Shown here piece by piece: positions 1 through 11,163 of a DNA stretch of 37,207 nt. This stretch comes from Zopfochytrium polystomum (taxonomy: Eukaryota; Chytridiomycota; Chytridiomycetes; Chytridiales; Chytridiaceae), in contig JAIVFJ010000467.1 in NCBI GenBank assembly GCA_025765615.1, positions 1 through 37,207 on the forward strand, written 5' to 3'. A program made the translations under genes and the position numbers. Position 1 is the stretch's first letter, and every line of letters starts with the position of its first letter. The notes under the pieces are model-generated. The model ran no database searches, had not been told where the DNA came from, and was given only the letters and a program-made list of their open reading frames with translations.

Positions 1-806
1 GGGGATCCCTAAAGGTGGAATTGGAGCGAAGTCCGGTGCACCAAGCTTTCCCTCGTAGGCTTTTGTTATTTGATCAATGATTTCTTGAACTTTGTCCTGG
101 CTTAAGGCTTCGCGTCGGCAAAGGGCAAATAACGAGGGAACTGCGGTAATTCGATCAAAAGAGCAGTACACCAACCAAGTAGTAGTTTTGCACATGCATC
201 TTGTGCTTCCATCCACTATTGTGCGCCTTCCGGACGGAGGGCGAGTCGTGCGTCAGGAAGATGTCACAATAGTCTGACGTTTAAGAAAAGAGCTGTCCTT
301 TAACGATTCATCGCGTGAGTAGTGAGAGACCTCGATCGTCCTCGCATCGTGCACTCAACGACGCCTCATCGCATCACAGGGTACAAGAAACGCGATCCTC
401 TCAGTTGATCTGGTCCACCTCACCACAATAGTACTTCGGCATTCGTTCGTGTTTCGCTTTTGTTGCACCTTGTCAAAAGAAAATTGGACCACCGGACCAG
501 CCAAGCCCACGAATGAGCCTTCCTTCCCAAAACACGAAAAAGAATACCAGCACTTTGAGAAGAAACGGGAATGTGCGCTTTCGAAGAGTAATGACGAGAA
601 AAATGAGGAGCGAGGAAGTACAGCAAGAATGTGTGAAAGAGATGGAGATGGAGATAGAGAGAGAGAGAGGGAGAGAGAGAGAGAGACATAGATAGATAGA
701 TAGAAGTTAAGGGTGACTGAGATAGAAATTGGAGGAAGGCTTTTGGGGGTACGTTCATCATAAATGTTGCGAAATACTCGCTTTAGCCTTCGCTCCGCTA
801 ATCAAT
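1..806. other. Window start, no gene supported
   Basis: I see no convincing coding sequence here. The short open frames are compositionally random and match nothing I recognise. The main landmark is a GA-rich simple repeat near 647-694. The stretch lies downstream of the minus-strand F-box-like gene and probably holds its 3' untranslated region and spacer. Confidence 0.5.
647..694. repeat. (GA)n microsatellite grading into GATA units
   Basis: Purine-only GA dinucleotides run through this stretch and are followed by several GATA tetramers. It is one of several GA/CT tracts in the window and has no coding signal; the Ser/Leu or Arg/Glu open frames across it are artefacts of the repeat. Confidence 0.8.
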
Positions 807-3257
807 CTAGGCAAAAGTTCGAAAGAATCCCTTCAGGCGGCGGGAAATGCCGTCAACGGTCCGAACAAACGTCCGCCGGCCAAAACTTAATTTTCCAGCG
901 TTTGCCCAGAGAGAAGATTGATCGACCATTTCGCTTTCTGGCGACCCCAAAGACGTGGCGCCACCAGTGCTTGCAGCCGTGCCTTCGGTACCGGGGGTGC
1001 TTGAAATGGAGATATTCGGCCTCACAATTGGTTTGAGCCCTGTGGAGAGGTCGTAATGATGCTCTTCCCGAGCCGCGCCAAGAGTGCTGGGACCCACAGT
1101 ACGGTCAGAGATTTTCGTGGAGATTTCGAAGTTTTCATCCGTCGGCCCTTGTTTGGGAGTCTCATCCTCCACCTGACTAGCGGACAACCCCGGAATTCCT
1201 GCCCTGACCGGCTCTGCGCACCGATTCAAATCCGTCCCTTATGCTGGATCATTTTGACCCTCTTTCGACTTCCAATGCTACTGAAGAATCGGTCGGTTCC
1301 CTTTGATCCCGACAGTGCGACCTCATCCCGCCAGAACGGATGGACGGAGACGATGAGAGCTGTTGCAATGTCCCCCGAGCTGATTTCTGCAAGGAATGAT
1401 TTTGCCTCATCCAAGAACCGGATTGAATCTTCTGGAGGCCGAAGAATACGATACGCCTCACCCGCGAGGGCCACCCTCAAGTTGCAAGGTTCTCATTCGT
1501 TCCTCCCACGTAGTGTTGAAAACAACCTCCTCCTGCAAAGCTTTGGACCAAGAGATCTGAAATTGCGTCAGGTCTGAAATCTTGTTTAGAAGCGATCGTT
1601 GGTCTGTTTCGTTTGCAATGGTTGCGACAAGGCATGTTCGAACTGCATCTACTTCCTGGGTATACTTCTCAATGACTTGCTCGCGCATAGAGCGTAGTAA
1701 GTGCAAAGCATTAGCCGTCATGTCGCGATGAAGAACACGACAAGCCACAATCTTGACGTGACGAGGAGAGAACTGTATTCCGCTCGTCAGATACACGTCA
1801 TGGAGTGCATGCAAATCGGGGTCCGCGGAGGCGCGCGAGATAGCGTCTGTAGCCTCCGTGAGTGGATTAACGCACATTCCAGGCCCTTACCGTCAAAGCA
1901 TGCCATTGCAAATCGGTGATTTGCACCGTAAGTTTTCAAAACCCATCTCCAAACGGGGCACGGATTAGCCTTCATGTAGCTTCGGGTCGACGGAAAGGCG
2001 TCCGGGCGGTTCGATTGGGCCCCTGGCACTCGCAATATAGAGGCAATCCTCCATCGCCGATTCCGTTATCGGTAACATTGTTTCAATGAAGTGAAGTCTA
2101 GCGCATCTGGTGTGAAAGCTCCAACCACGCAGGTTGGTCCCATCAAGTCAAACAAAGCCTCTTCTGCGCAAATTTGAAGCTCGGCACTTTTCACCATGCT
2201 GCGAAGAACCGAACGGTGCATAGGCGGCCCATTTGAAGCCCTCGCTTCACAGCCCTCCCGGCTCAAAGCAAATCCCGAGTCAACGTAGGATCGCACCAGT
2301 TTCTCTGAACATCCGGGCGCCATAAAACGCGCTCAATAACCGCATCATTTATATCGTACAGGCTAAGGCCGTTCGATACGAGTGTTTGATAATGGGTAAA
2401 TGCAGTTTGGATAAGAGCTATATAAAAGTTACAATGGAGATGAGGACCGACCTGCAAGAAGAACTCACATCTACGGATTCGTCGACTGGAGAACCAAGCC
2501 CTTGTCATGGGAACAAAGCCGAATTTGTAGACAAGATTCTTGACAGTGTTGATACCATCCTCGGTGGTGACGGTTGTGCCGAAAAGGCATCTTTCAAATC
2601 GAGAAACGTCCTTTTCCGCGATCACGGTCAGAACAGCCACGTGGGTCCAAAATACTGTCAACTTACATCTTCCTTGAAATCCGCTTCATTTCCGTACAGT
2701 TTAAGCCCGGCATTTAAGAAAAAAACGTAGAGGCTTGCAGAAACAATTTTCTGAGAGGAGTCTGTACTTTGATGGTACTTGGAACGGTGAGATATCGGGC
2801 TACAGACTTGCAAAAAAGCACCTACAGCTTTGCTAACCAATTGAACCAAGAAGCGAGGGATTTGGCAACCTGACGCGAGCATGAGCTGTCCAACCTTCGC
2901 AGTGGAAAATGAGGTGAAAGTCAGCGATAGAGATCGAGTGATGGACAAGCAACGACCCTTAGGATCAAGCATATCAAGATGCCCTCGAAAACCATGATAA
3001 AAGGCAAGCTCACGGCCATAATGCGTAATCAACCATCCACATCGAGCGTGGGGATCCCGCGAAATATAGCGAAAGGTCCGACAGACTTGCCCAAAATGTT
3101 GTAGCGAGGATTCCTTTACATAGGTGTAGATTTTGGACCATATCTCAAATGCTAGTAGCTGTAGGACGCTCGTACGGATGTGGTTAGTGACTGTTGTCCC
3201 ACGGGCCGAAAAGCGTTGAAGGCAGGATGGGTCACGATGAGGCGTAACACTGTTCAA
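807..3257 (-). CDS. F-box-like protein of unknown function (multi-exon, frame broken)
   Basis: Minus-strand gene pieced together from several open frames. The N-terminal part (around 2750-3140) reads LLAFEIWSKIYTYVKESS followed by LQHFGQVCRTFRYISRD, which resembles the F-box helices that bind Skp1 in SCF ubiquitin ligases. The rest is not recognised. Plausible introns: GTAAGT..AAAG near 2606-2661, GTGAGT..ATATAG (51 nt) near 2400-2450, GTAAGG..TACAG (44 nt) near 1846-1890. The 44-nt intron joins an exon ending RFAMACFD to one starting AISRASADPD. The frame changes three more times at short homopolymers (about 1236-1238, 1474-1476 and 2324-2327); allowing one base at each gives a continuous protein to the stop at 807. 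No clear in-frame ATG was found at the 5' end, so the start at 3257 is nominal; a CTAAC branch and CCTACAG just before LLAFEIW suggest another upstream exon. It could also be a decaying gene copy. Confidence 0.45.
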
Positions 3258-4318
3258 GTCTTGGCCATCGGGTGTGGTGGGAGTGCATGAGTTGCGGTTA
3301 AGCAGTGAAGCCGATCGGACTTAACCAGTGATGAGGGTGAGAAGTTGAAAAGGTATTATTGTCAATCGTGGCTTATTGGGAATGAGGTATGCAGTAAGAC
3401 ATACGGAAAATCGCTTGGATTCGTCGACAGCCCTGCTTCTCTAGCTCCACAGATGAGGACTTTTGACCGATTGGTTCGAGGAGGGCTTTGACAACTTGAT
3501 ACTTAAAGAGCAAAGAGCGCTTGGAGTGAGAGATCGCCAGGGGAATGAAGACCGCGCAGCTGATTTTGATGTTGCATGGCGCGCTCGTGCGCTCTGCTTC
3601 TCCCTTTTGCATTTGTTTCGATTGCAAACTCCGCCGGAGTTCAAACCCAGAATGGCCCAGCAGAGGCGCGGTGCCTCCGGAAAACATGACGAAAAGCAAA
3701 GTTGCCCAACGACTGACAGGAGAGGGTCCAGCACAATGCGGAAGCGATCTATAAATTTGCGGTCCTGGGCCAGTGCGGATACACCGACCGGTCTACACAC
3801 ATGCGATCCGGCGTAATAACATGTTTGGGACATTATTGGCAAAATACAGAGTCGCTTTGGTTCCCACAGGCAATGAGCTTCAGGAAGCAGAAAGTACAAA
3901 TAGTGGAATACCAGCGTCCATTGGGGAAAAAAGTAATGCGTTCGATAAACGGCAGCCGGCGCAGAGTGTTTGGGTAATAGAGGAATTGTCGCAAGTCGGA
4001 GTTCCAAATTCATAAGCGCAGAGAGCACCACAACAGGGACGTGACGAGGCCAAGATATCGGCAGAGAAAGCCGCCAAACAGCAGCCGAAATATGGTCGCT
4101 GTGGTGATGTCGAATGGCGAGGACGTCGTCGCGTTTGTGGGCAACGGAGGGGACGGGTTCGATCTAAACGAAAGGACGGAGAGAGTCGACGCCGTATGCG
4201 CTCGACTACCGGGGAGGAAACCGACCGATCACGTTGTCAGTGGGTCTGTGTGCGCGTGTGTGCGTGTGTGGTGTGTGTGTGAACATCTGTGACAAGGCAG
4301 TGCAAATCCCACTTTGCC
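3258..4318. other. Intergenic region between F-box-like gene and GPHR
   Basis: This is a divergent promoter region: the F-box-like gene leaves to the left and GPHR to the right. A 196-codon minus-strand open frame (3441-4031) and several overlapping plus-strand frames exist, but they show no recognisable domain and look like chance frames. A GT-rich run at 4243-4281 lies just upstream of the GPHR start and may be part of its leader or promoter. No clear TATA box is visible. Confidence 0.5.
4243..4281. repeat. (GT)n-rich tract upstream of GPHR
   Basis: Imperfect GT dinucleotides with GC interruptions, about 40 bp before the GPHR start codon. An alternating purine-pyrimidine run of this kind can adopt Z-DNA (general knowledge); no function is shown here. 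Confidence 0.7.
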
Positions 4319-6352
4319 ATGCTCCCCTCCCTCGCATCCGCGTTGACTGTCGCCTTGTCGTTTGCCATGTTCTGCTATCTCGGTCACCTCATCTTCAGCG
4401 TAACCCTCCTATCACGGGGCGGAGGTGCACGAGCGTCCGGCGCGATGAAGAAAGTCGGCCGTGCGTCAACAAGTTTTGCTTGGGCAACTAAACAATTTCA
4501 AACCAATGGCCTTCATGTCACCACCACCAGCCGACCGGGCGTTCGCCTCGCTTTCGCTTGGACATTTGGAGCCTCTTGCTGCATTTTTGAGCTGATCATA
4601 TTCGAAATCGCCGGCCTTTGGGATCCCAGGTATCCTTCTTATATTCAAACCCACGCTCAATCTTTGTGAAACAGTTCCCGTTGGTTCCATTGGAAGGCGA
4701 ACTTATGCTTCTCGCTCATCAACGTGATAGTTGTCCTTCCGCTCTTTCAACTCTACGTCGCCTTCGCGAACTCAGAAAATAGTAAGATTGAAGTCGTTAA
4801 TTGGAAGACTGACAGCATTTTTCAGAGATAATCCAGCGCCAACGTTACCTCTTCTCAACTCTCTCCTGGTTGGTCCTGGTACAGCTGTTTTGGAAACTTG
4901 GCGACGATTTCAGTTTGAACAGTGCGAGATGGTTTTCAATCTTTGGCAAGTAAAGATTTGATGTGGTCGACTTCTGACAGTGATCGGAAGGAATCTTTTC
5001 CATTGCGGAAAGTATGACGCGGGTTGGCGTCGTTGGCGTTACCATTATGGCAATTCTCTCTGGGTTCGGTGCAGTGAACACTCCATATACCACCCTTTTC
5101 ATGTTCATCAAAGGTGCAACGGACAACGATGTTCTGATCGCCGAAAGGGAGCTGGATCGAACCTCCGACATGATCCTCGAGAAGCAGAGGCTCTTGATAG
5201 ATTTGATAGATTTGAGGGAAAGGAAGCCCAGCCCAGACGCGGTGAGTCAGTGAATGAAACAAAAAAAAGTGAACGATTTGGTGGTATATAGAGGGAAGCC
5301 AGTGTTGGCGGTTTTATGAGGCGGATCTTTTCCAAAGTGAAAAACGGCTTCTCAGGAAACAATGGTGTGGTTGCCAGAGATGGGTTGCACTGATTCTGAA
5401 CTAACTGCCTTAAAGAAATTTCCACACTGAAGCTCGAAATCGAAGCTCTTGAATCGTTGGCGGAAAAGATGAATGCTGAGTTGGAGGAACTCCTTCAAGA
5501 CAGGGTATGCTTGGTGATTGGAGAATTAGTGAACTAAGAGCGAGACAGGAGAAAGCTCGGACGTCAAAGACGGTTCGCGGTCAACTGGGTAACCTTATCG
5601 GTTATGGCTTCTCCTTTTATTGTGTGTACAAGGTTTTACAGGTGAGGCGATCGGAACTCACTTCTTCTCTGAAAGTTGATCCGTCAGTCCCTGGGGAATA
5701 TTGTGTTTCCACGATCCAATGGCACTGACCCTGTGACGCACAGTATAAACATATTGGTTAACAACTTGGGTGTTAATATCGACGTCGACCAACTGTCACA
5801 ACAGCTTTCTTTTGCTTTCGTTGGAGCTCTTGTTGTGTTTTCCATGAGAGGTTTACTGATCCAATTTTCAAAGGTATTTGGAGCTCTGTAAAACTCAAGG
5901 CATTAATGCTTTATTCTTACAGGCGTTTTCGCAAGTTTTCGGGGAAGATCTCGACAGACTCGATTATACTATTTCTTGCTCAAATAATGGGAATGTATTT
6001 TCTATCAACGGTTTTAATGCTACGAATGAACATGCCTGAACAGTACCGGACTATCATTACAAACGTTCTTGGCAACATTCAATTCGATTATTATCACCGC
6101 TGGTTTGACATTATCTTCGTCGCCTCCGCCCTCACCTCCGCCATCCTTCTGTATGTAATCAGCGGCCCAAGAGAAATACGCAGACCTGGTGTAGAGCATG
6201 TTCAGCTTGGATTCGGGTCCGAGTATGTGTCCTCCTTGCAGGGAAGCGGCCCTGTTGATTCGCTTCTTTGGGTCGACGGACGAAAGCTCACGAAAGTGCC
6301 TGGTGATTCTCTTGGCAGGCCATATGGCAGTCGTGAAGGGTTGTTAGGATGA
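4319..6352 (+). CDS. GPHR: Golgi pH regulator (GPHR/GPR89 family), nine exons
   Basis: Multi-pass anion channel family that acidifies the Golgi lumen; plant relatives are the GTG proteins. Inferred exons: 4319-4629, 4675-4781, 4826-4945, 4991-5241, 5292-5364, 5416-5504, 5549-5641, 5688-5873, 5923-6352. Diagnostic stretches, in family order: FELIIFEIAGLWDP, SSRWFHWKANLCF, GIFSIAESMTRVGVVGVT, SGFGAVNTPYT, TDPVTHSINI, QIMGMYFLST, and a C-terminal FDYYHRWFDIIF. Introns are only 44-51 nt; intron 3 (4946-4990) starts with GC. The last junction needs one base removed from GGGG at 5941-5944 to stay in frame. With that change the spacing between the LIQFSK and LFLAQ motifs equals that of animal GPHR and the product is about 552 residues. 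Start chosen at the first ATG before the first membrane segment. An alternative without any base change uses a 35-nt intron (5888-5922). Confidence 0.92.
4946..4990 (+). other. GC-AG intron of 45 nt in GPHR
   Basis: The donor is GCAAGT after TTTG; the acceptor is CGGAAG with a CTGAC branch-like sequence just upstream. Using it puts the conserved GIFSIAES-type segment in frame and keeps the glycine codon split across the junction. A GT at 4950 would give the wrong phase for that segment. Confidence 0.7.
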
Positions 6353-6819
6353 CAAAAGGAGACAGAGCACATTTGCTTTCAATTGTGTTAACAATGCTCG
6401 GTGCTCCTGTTCAGAACAGCTGAGCACATGATGTCCCTCTAAAAAAAAATGCCGGGTGTGTCGGGTTTCTGTCTCGGTGACTGCAGGGCCTACTAATATT
6501 AATTCTATCAGCACCAAAACGCATTGCGACACAAGAAACAGAAATTGTACTCCATTGCGCAGTTGATTTTAGTCACAGGCAGTGTAAAAACATTGTTTCC
6601 TTGTTGGACGAATTCTCGGATACCGCTTACCCCTTGGGAGGCGTTCTTCCAATTTCCAGCAGCATGGTTACCTATGGGGGACACTGCCCCAATACCAGCA
6701 ATCAAAAAATACCAGTAATCAAAACTCGGCGCGGGGTTAACGAAGACGTCAGATATCTTTTAGTAACTTCGGTTCTGTTGAAGACGACCCAAAGAAACAG
6801 GCTTTGACAAAAAAGTACA
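6353..6819. other. Spacer between GPHR and the retrotransposon
   Basis: AT-richer sequence with no supported gene. It presumably contains the GPHR 3' untranslated region. The left border of the retrotransposon is not sharply defined and may lie inside this stretch. Confidence 0.5.
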
Positions 6820-7390
6820 TCAATCATCATCAATCACACCAAAGAAAACAAGTCTCTCCCTCTCTCTTTCGAGCGGGGGGTAAGGGGGGCAGTAGCCCCC
6901 CACCGGGTGGCTCATGGGGCTCCCGCCCCCTGACTCAAAAACATATTCCCCTCTCTGTCTCTTATCTCTATCTGTTTCTCTCTACAAGCTGTTTGTGTTT
7001 CTCCCTCTGGGTTCTGTGAGCACTTTGGAGCCAGTGCCCATGTCTGTTGCAGTCAACAGGCTGTCAGTCTTCCTGTCGCAGTCAAATGGGTTGCTGCATG
7101 AGCAGCCAAGGGCTGCAAGGGCAGCACTCAGTTTGTCAGGGGTTCTGGGTTTGCCAGTGTGGCTGTGCTGAAAGACTGCAACTTCTCTCTCTCTTTCTGT
7201 CCTTCTTTGTCTGTCAGTGTGTCAGTGGCTTGGGGCTAACACCCTGAGCTTTGTCACTCTCCATGTAGCATGCCACGTGATGCTCATTGTGGCATGCCAC
7301 TTTCCTTTCAATCCAGGGACAGATTGCCTGTGTGTGGGACTACCAATATGCATTGAAGGCTTTGTCTTTAATCATGTTTTCTCTTCTTCC

Positions 7391-7414
7391 TTTTTTTTTT
7401 TTTTTTTTTTTTTT
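7391..7414. repeat. Poly(T) run, 24 bases
   Basis: A run of 24 T in the 5' part of the retrotransposon. It may mark the tail of an older element inserted in the opposite orientation, but no such element was recognised. Confidence 0.8.
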
Positions 7415-7532
7415 GGCAAGGATTGCTTACCAGTCGACAAGCATCCCTAGTCAACCCACTAAAAAAAAAAGGCTTTGCAGCTAAACTGTTTTTCTAATTG
7501 CAAGGCTAATTTTTTGTCTTTGGTATTGACGT

Positions 7533-7707
7533 CAGATCTTTGTCAGGTCAACGTCAGATTGTCTCCAGACCATCAGATCATCATCAGATTGTCGCCAGAT
7601 TGACTCCAGATGATCACCAGAACGCCTGATTGTCGTCAGATTACCAGATAATCATCTGATTGTCGTCAGATCATCGTCAGATTGACTACAGATTGCTGCC
7701 AGATTGC
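7533..7707 (+). repeat. Degenerate tandem repeat built on CAGATTG/CAGATCA
   Basis: About a dozen copies of a unit close to TCGTCAGATTG, with spacing of roughly 11-17 bases, lie in the presumed 5' untranslated region of the retrotransposon. Copies differ by point changes and small indels. There is no coding frame across them. Tandem monomers in LINE 5' regions often have promoter activity (family knowledge); that role here is inference. Confidence 0.7.
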
Positions 7708-8307
7708 CTCCAGCAATTGCTGGCCTCACCTCCCAAACCAGACTGCAATCACCCCTTCACCACCATTGGGATTGCTGCCCCCCTATTTATGAGCGGCCCA
7801 CCTCCCTCCATGTTCTTTGGCACCCACACTGATCAACACACATTGACAATCACCACTCAGCCAGACCCCACTATTACCCCCACTCACTGAACTTGATATA
7901 ACCTCCACTTGCAACCTCACCATCTGACAGCAGCCCTTGCTCTCCAGACTTCTTACTCGCTCCGCCTTCTGCATCCTTTGTTGGACAAACAGGCTGCCCA
8001 TCTTCAGACCACATCCCCACACATTAAATTTTCTTACACCTGTTGACTACCAGCTGCCTCCACAGAATTCACCAACAAACCTGCCAACCAACTCGTCCTC
8101 CAACACCTGGCTCCTGGAACTACTGGAAAAAAACTTTGATGAGCTGAAGGACTCCCTGCGTCATGCAATCACCTCTGCTTTATCCTCCTGTGGCTCCATA
8201 ATGGCTATTCATTTTGCACACCACCAGCTTTCCACCTCCGCATCTGCCACAGTTCTTTTTGACTTTTTGATGGCCCTCCTCACAATCCCCCTCAGTTCAT
8301 AACTATT

Positions 8308-9005
8308 ATGGGTGTGGGCGTCACAATTCGACCACTGGAACCTTCTGCAGAACCAGCGGCGAGCCAGACAGCTCAGGCCGCTCCTGACACCACAACTCCC
8401 CTACCTGTCCCACCTGCCCCCCCTTCTGTCCCTCCTCCAGAGCTGCAGTCAATTTTGAAGGTCCTTGCAACATCCAGCAACAGACCTCCTTGGGCACAGA
8501 GCTGAAAGAGCATCAGACCTCAGTGCGCACTGATATCCAAAAACTCACCACTCAGCTTACCCAACTTGAGCCAATTCCTGCAGTACTGGAACATGGCCTA
8601 GCAAAGGTGGACCACAACATTCAGAGACTTGCAGCTGCTGCAGCCAACGTGGATACTTCACTCAAAAACCATGCTGGCGCCATCCAGAACCTAAATCAGC
8701 GAGTCACCACACTGGAGCCACTCACTGCACAATTGGACAGCCGCCTCACAGCAGTGGACACAACCACCCAGCTCCTCAGCTCTCGCCTCTGGACAATTGA
8801 AGAATGGTTGAAATACAATGACCCAATTGATGAGGACCTTGATGACTGTTCCTCCACTGAACCTTCTTTTACTACTACTGTCCCAGCTCGATCAGCTGTC
8901 ACAACACACTCAAGCTCCAGTTCCTCTTCAACTTCTCCCAACAGAACTGCCCCCAAACCTGCCCCAAAAACTGCCTCAAAAACCAGGACCACTGCCTCAA
9001 CTTGA
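8308..9005 (+). pseudogene. ORF1-like coiled-coil protein of the LINE
   Basis: Two overlapping frames (8308-8505 and 8490-9005) join across a frame change near 8480. The first part is Pro/Ala/Thr-rich. The second has a heptad-rich stretch (LTTQLTQLEPIPAVLEH, then LNQRVTTLEPLTAQLDSRL) typical of a coiled coil, followed by an acidic patch and a Ser/Thr-, Lys- and Pro-rich tail. LINE ORF1 proteins often trimerise through such a coiled coil and bind RNA through a basic region. No zinc knuckle or RRM is visible, so the assignment rests on position and the coiled coil. Confidence 0.5.
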
Positions 9006-9068
9006 CCAATATCCTTATTCATTCTTTTGTGAAAGCCCCTTTGCTATTGATATCACTCTTATTTCTCC

Positions 9069-9087
9069 AAAAAAAAAAAAAAAAAAA
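9069..9087. repeat. Poly(A) run, 19 bases, between ORF1 and endonuclease
   Basis: Internal A-run in the element. Either it is simple slippage or it is the scar of an older poly(A)-tailed insertion between the two open frames. Confidence 0.8.
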
Positions 9088-10316
9088 CAGAGACATTATT
9101 AGCAGGACTTCCTGCACCCCTTAGTCAACTACGTCAACTAGCCCTGTGTCTAGCACACCACCCCCAACACCACCACCCCTCCCTCGCTTTGCAACTTGGA
9201 ACATCCGTCGTGCCTTCCCCACCAAGGCTGCATCTATCTTCCACTGGCTCGATCACACCAAAACCACCATCCTTGCCATTCAAGAAACTGGCTGCTCTGA
9301 CACAGAGGCCACCCTGTGAGACTGTGCTCTCTAACTCCTCACCTAGGGCTATAGGTGGAAACTAGAGCATGGACCTAAATACCAATCCTGACTAATGAAA
9401 GGGGGCAAAAGGAGGGTGTCTAGGGGCACTAGACAGGAAAGTGTATTTGGAGTCTTAAAAAGCCCAAGAAAAACACAAATAAATCTCCAACACAAAAGAG
9501 GGGTTTCTCACACCAAAGCATGAAACAGACACAATCACAAAAGAAAGCATAATCCTCTGGTGCAAGACACAGAAGGGTTTCATCTGGGGCACAAGGCCAA
9601 AGCCAAGTTAGACCAGAGACAGAACCGACTTGATCGGTAAGACCGACTGAATCGGTAAGGGGAGTGACAAGCCACTACAACCCATCAAAAGAAACAACAA
9701 AAGAAATAAACAACAAGTCAAACCCTGAGTTGGAGGGGGTTGGAGAGACAAAGGGCAGACACAAGGAACAGTTAGTGTGCAGAGGTGCCTGTTGAACCAA
9801 ATCAGAACTGTTTTCCACTTAACAGAACCAGACACAACTTGTCTCACTCCAAGGAGAGTGTTCCAACTCAATCCAAGGAAGAGGGTGCAACCAGGGTGGG
9901 AGACAGTGGGACTCTTCTTGCTACATCCTACCAGGAGACAGACCTCTGCCTCACCAGGCCAGAGAGAATAACCTGTCTTAGAAGCAAGGAAGGTCAATAC
10001 CCACTCCCACACACAAGGAAGACACCAAAGACAACCACAGGTATTAGCATGAAAGGAAGAGGGTCTGAACCCAGTGAACCAGGCCCACCAAAGGCCAAAG
10101 GAACCATCACCAGGGACAGGGAGGAATACCAGAGAGACCATACCACCACATAATACCTGACCAGCCAACTCATTCATATCACCTTGAGAGACCTGGATTT
10201 GAAGCGATGTATTGACAGGAACCGGCGAGGCACTGCCACAGTTTTACCCTCCCACCGTCCATCATCAAGTAGCTCCTACCCCAGACCAGCCTGAACAGTA
10301 TGTGCAGAATGGTGAG

Positions 10317-10386
10317 GTGCACTGGGACTTGAACCCAGCACACTGCCATAAATGGCCAAGAGAACCAATTCTCCTGTCACACACCA
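10317..10386 (-). other. tRNA-like segment (perfect T-arm)
   Basis: Read on the minus strand, a CTGGG/CCCAG stem encloses TTCAAGT, giving a T-arm that contains a good RNA polymerase III B box (GGGTTCAAGTCCC). An imperfect GCCA/TGGC hairpin precedes it where an anticodon arm would be. The D-arm and matching acceptor halves are missing, so this is not called a functional tRNA; a tRNA-derived SINE head or a tRNA relic is more likely. Confidence 0.45.
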
Positions 10387-11083
10387 GGGGACTGCCACCC
10401 CCAGCTCATACACACAGTCAGAGAAGGAATAAGGGCAGGCAAGAAGACTTCAGGTACAGGTTCTAAGGGGCAACAAGAATGGGGGGTGGGCTGCTTAAAT
10501 AGGAGAGGGTTGGAATCAGCAGGGTGAAGGAAGAAGGAAGGGAAAAGAGGGGAAAACATATACAAAAGAACAAAACAATAAATAAAACAACAAAGAAGAG
10601 AGAGGAGGAGTGAGTCACCAAACAATGGGGCTGAGCCATCAAACAAGGAAGACAGCTCAGAAAATCATGGAGCATTTCTTGGCATCAGCTGCCAAGAAAG
10701 ATGGAGGAGATGGAGAGAGCTGGTTGGTGCAAAGAGGAAGACAGTCACTCACAGCCACAAAAGAAAAGAGAGACACACACAGAGACAATAAACAAACAAA
10801 TAAATAAAAGATAAAACAGTAAAAACAAGAAAAACAGGATAAACTACTAATTGAAAAAATAAGTAAAAATCATCAAATAAAGAAAGGAGAAAAAACCCTA
10901 TGATCTCATACCCTTTCATGAGGCCTTTCATCATGGTAGCTTATGTAGCAGCTCTGTGTTAGCTCTGTGTACACCTGGACTCTGTACTTCTACCCACTGA
11001 AGCACATCATCCTAATCCATTTCCAAAAGTGAGGGGGCAAGGCCTAGTCATTGTGCAGAACTTAGCATTTCTGCATCATTCAG

Positions 11084-11163
11084 TCAGTGACTGCCAGCAT
11101 GTCTCGAACTTAGCACCTTTCCCATTGAAGGGAGCGCTCTACACCACTGAGCTAGAGGGCCTC
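11084..11163 (-). other. tRNA-derived segment with A and B box
   Basis: On the minus strand TAGCTCAGTGGTGTAGAGCG is a near-perfect tRNA D-arm and A box (GCTC/GAGC stem). About 30 bases later GTTCGAGAC resembles a B box. The anticodon stem is poor and the T-stem does not pair, so it is a decayed tRNA or the head of a SINE rather than a working tRNA gene. Confidence 0.5.

Noticed and set aside
3441..4031. Minus-strand open frame of 196 codons before GPHR
   Set aside because: No domain, signal or intron logic was recognised, and several equally long frames overlap it; likely chance.
7533..7707. CRISPR-like array
   Set aside because: Units are short, degenerate and contiguous without regular unique spacers, and the setting is a eukaryotic retrotransposon.
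9608..10177. Minus-strand open frame of 189 codons in the nested insertion
   Set aside because: Composition is Leu/Cys/Val/Gly-skewed by C/A-rich DNA on the other strand; no motif of a mobile-element protein.
11084..11163. Functional tRNA gene on the minus strand
   Set aside because: The A box is good, but the anticodon stem and T-stem do not pair and no acceptor stem closes.
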